Source: DASVUC01 sp038237225 (lineage in GTDB: Bacteria; Planctomycetota; Phycisphaerae; Tepidisphaerales; Tepidisphaeraceae). Taken from it: DNA of 64,000 bases. A model generated the notes under the pieces. The model made no database searches, was not told the origin of the DNA, and worked only from the letters and a program-made list of their open reading frames with translations. The stretch is from NCBI GenBank assembly GCA_038237225.1, contig JBBRYX010000003.1:186001-250000 (forward strand). The letters are read 5' to 3'. Made by a program: the position numbers and the translations under genes. Shown piece after piece: positions 63,728 to 64,000 of the stretch (position 1 is its first letter; the number at the start of each line of letters is the position of its first letter).

Positions 63728-64000
63728 CTACTTAAACCCCGGCAAATACGCCGTTTCCGCCTCGAACATCTCCCCCGTCATCTGCCGAATCTCCCCCGGC
63801 GTCAGCACCGCCGCCGTCAGCGGATCCAGCAAAAGCGCATGCGCCGCCGCCTCTTTCGACTTCTCAATGCAAGCCTTCGCCGCCAAATCAAAATACGCCA
63901 TCTGACTCTCGCAAACGTGCGCCATCTGCGCCGGCAGCGCCCCATACCGCGTCGGGTTCACCCCATTTCGATCGATCATGCACGCCACTTCCACCGCTCC
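63728..64000 (-). CDS. GH4 family glycosidase (alpha-galactosidase/6-phospho-glucosidase type), C-terminal part
   Basis: Only the last ~90 residues are in the window; the frame runs off the right edge. The fragment VEVACMIDRNGVNPTRYGALPAQM...AAHALLLDPLTAAVLTPGEIRQMTGEMFEAE is the hallmark C-terminus of NAD- and Mn-dependent GH4 enzymes. Alpha-galactosidase, alpha-glucuronidase or 6-phospho-glycosidase specificity cannot be told from this part. Confidence 0.85.
   Translation of the reverse strand, partial: GAVEVACMIDRNGVNPTRYGALPAQMAHVCESQMAYFDLAAKACIEKSKEAAAHALLLDPLTAAVLTPGEIRQMTGEMFEAETAYLPGFK

Overview
The window is a GC-rich chromosomal segment, by inference from a planctomycete (Planctomycetota, probably class Phycisphaerae). 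The evidence is two secreted proteins with the LEPR-XLL N-terminal motif, dockerin-like calcium-binding tails, PEP-CTERM sorting signals, an ECF sigma factor paired with a giant anti-sigma protein, a sulfatase and a sialate O-acetylesterase, together with lipid A/LPS genes (waaA, an LpxL/HtrB-type acyltransferase). No rRNA, tRNA, CRISPR array, transposase or prophage was recognised.

Layout. 1-1586: 3' end of a secreted beta-strand-repeat protein with dockerin and PEP-CTERM tail, closed by a strong terminator. 1746-3986: glycogen debranching enzyme GlgX. 4067-17202: a run of ten co-directional minus-strand genes (in transcription order rpoN, DUF2071, sulfatase, ECF sigma, anti-sigma/DUF4349, waaA, UbiA-type prenyltransferase, ribH, nusB, ftsY). 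Three of its junctions are tightly coupled (two ATGA overlaps and a 9-base gap). 17413-22405: an accessory-looking stretch with an orphan ZnuC-like ATPase, HicAB, an RhlE-like DEAD-box helicase, a two-gene PIN-domain module and a DUF2752 membrane protein. 22604-34886: glycosyltransferase GT4, a 1283-residue LEPR-XLL protein with SdrD-like, delta-60 and three carbohydrate-binding modules, an O-GlcNAc-transferase-like TPR protein, a lysozyme-fold protein, a PilZ protein, a LEPR-XLL lipase-like/dockerin protein, RsfS and a PEP-CTERM protein. 35066-41265: hybrid histidine kinase, TPR glycosyltransferase, esterase, DUF488 and FMN reductase. 41466-50001: sialate O-acetylesterase, a carboxypeptidase-regulatory-like protein, two GT39/ArnT-like membrane glycosyltransferases, MoaB and a lipoprotein. 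50122-64000: PQQ-propeller lipoprotein, aroC, lipid A acyltransferase, response regulator, mutS, methyltransferase, HEAT-repeat protein, TPR protein, two small proteins and the 3' end of a GH4 glycosidase.

How it works together. Much of the content concerns the cell surface: secreted or anchored proteins, their sorting tails, glycosyltransferases, LPS synthesis, and envelope sensing (ECF sigma/anti-sigma, hybrid kinase, PilZ). Housekeeping genes (ftsY, nusB, ribH, rsfS, mutS, aroC, rpoN) are scattered among them.

The most striking features are (i) the ECF sigma factor with an anti-sigma protein carrying a canonical DUF4349 domain plus four further tandem copies of its core between two membrane anchors, (ii) a small-protein/PIN-domain gene pair outside the usual toxin-antitoxin families, and (iii) an unusual density of short palindromic and heptameric repeats from several families. 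Many of these sit in frame inside conserved genes (anti-sigma, sigma linker, NusB tail, DEAD-box helicase, GT4, GT39, DUF488, UbiA), so they add repeat-encoded peptides to otherwise ordinary proteins.
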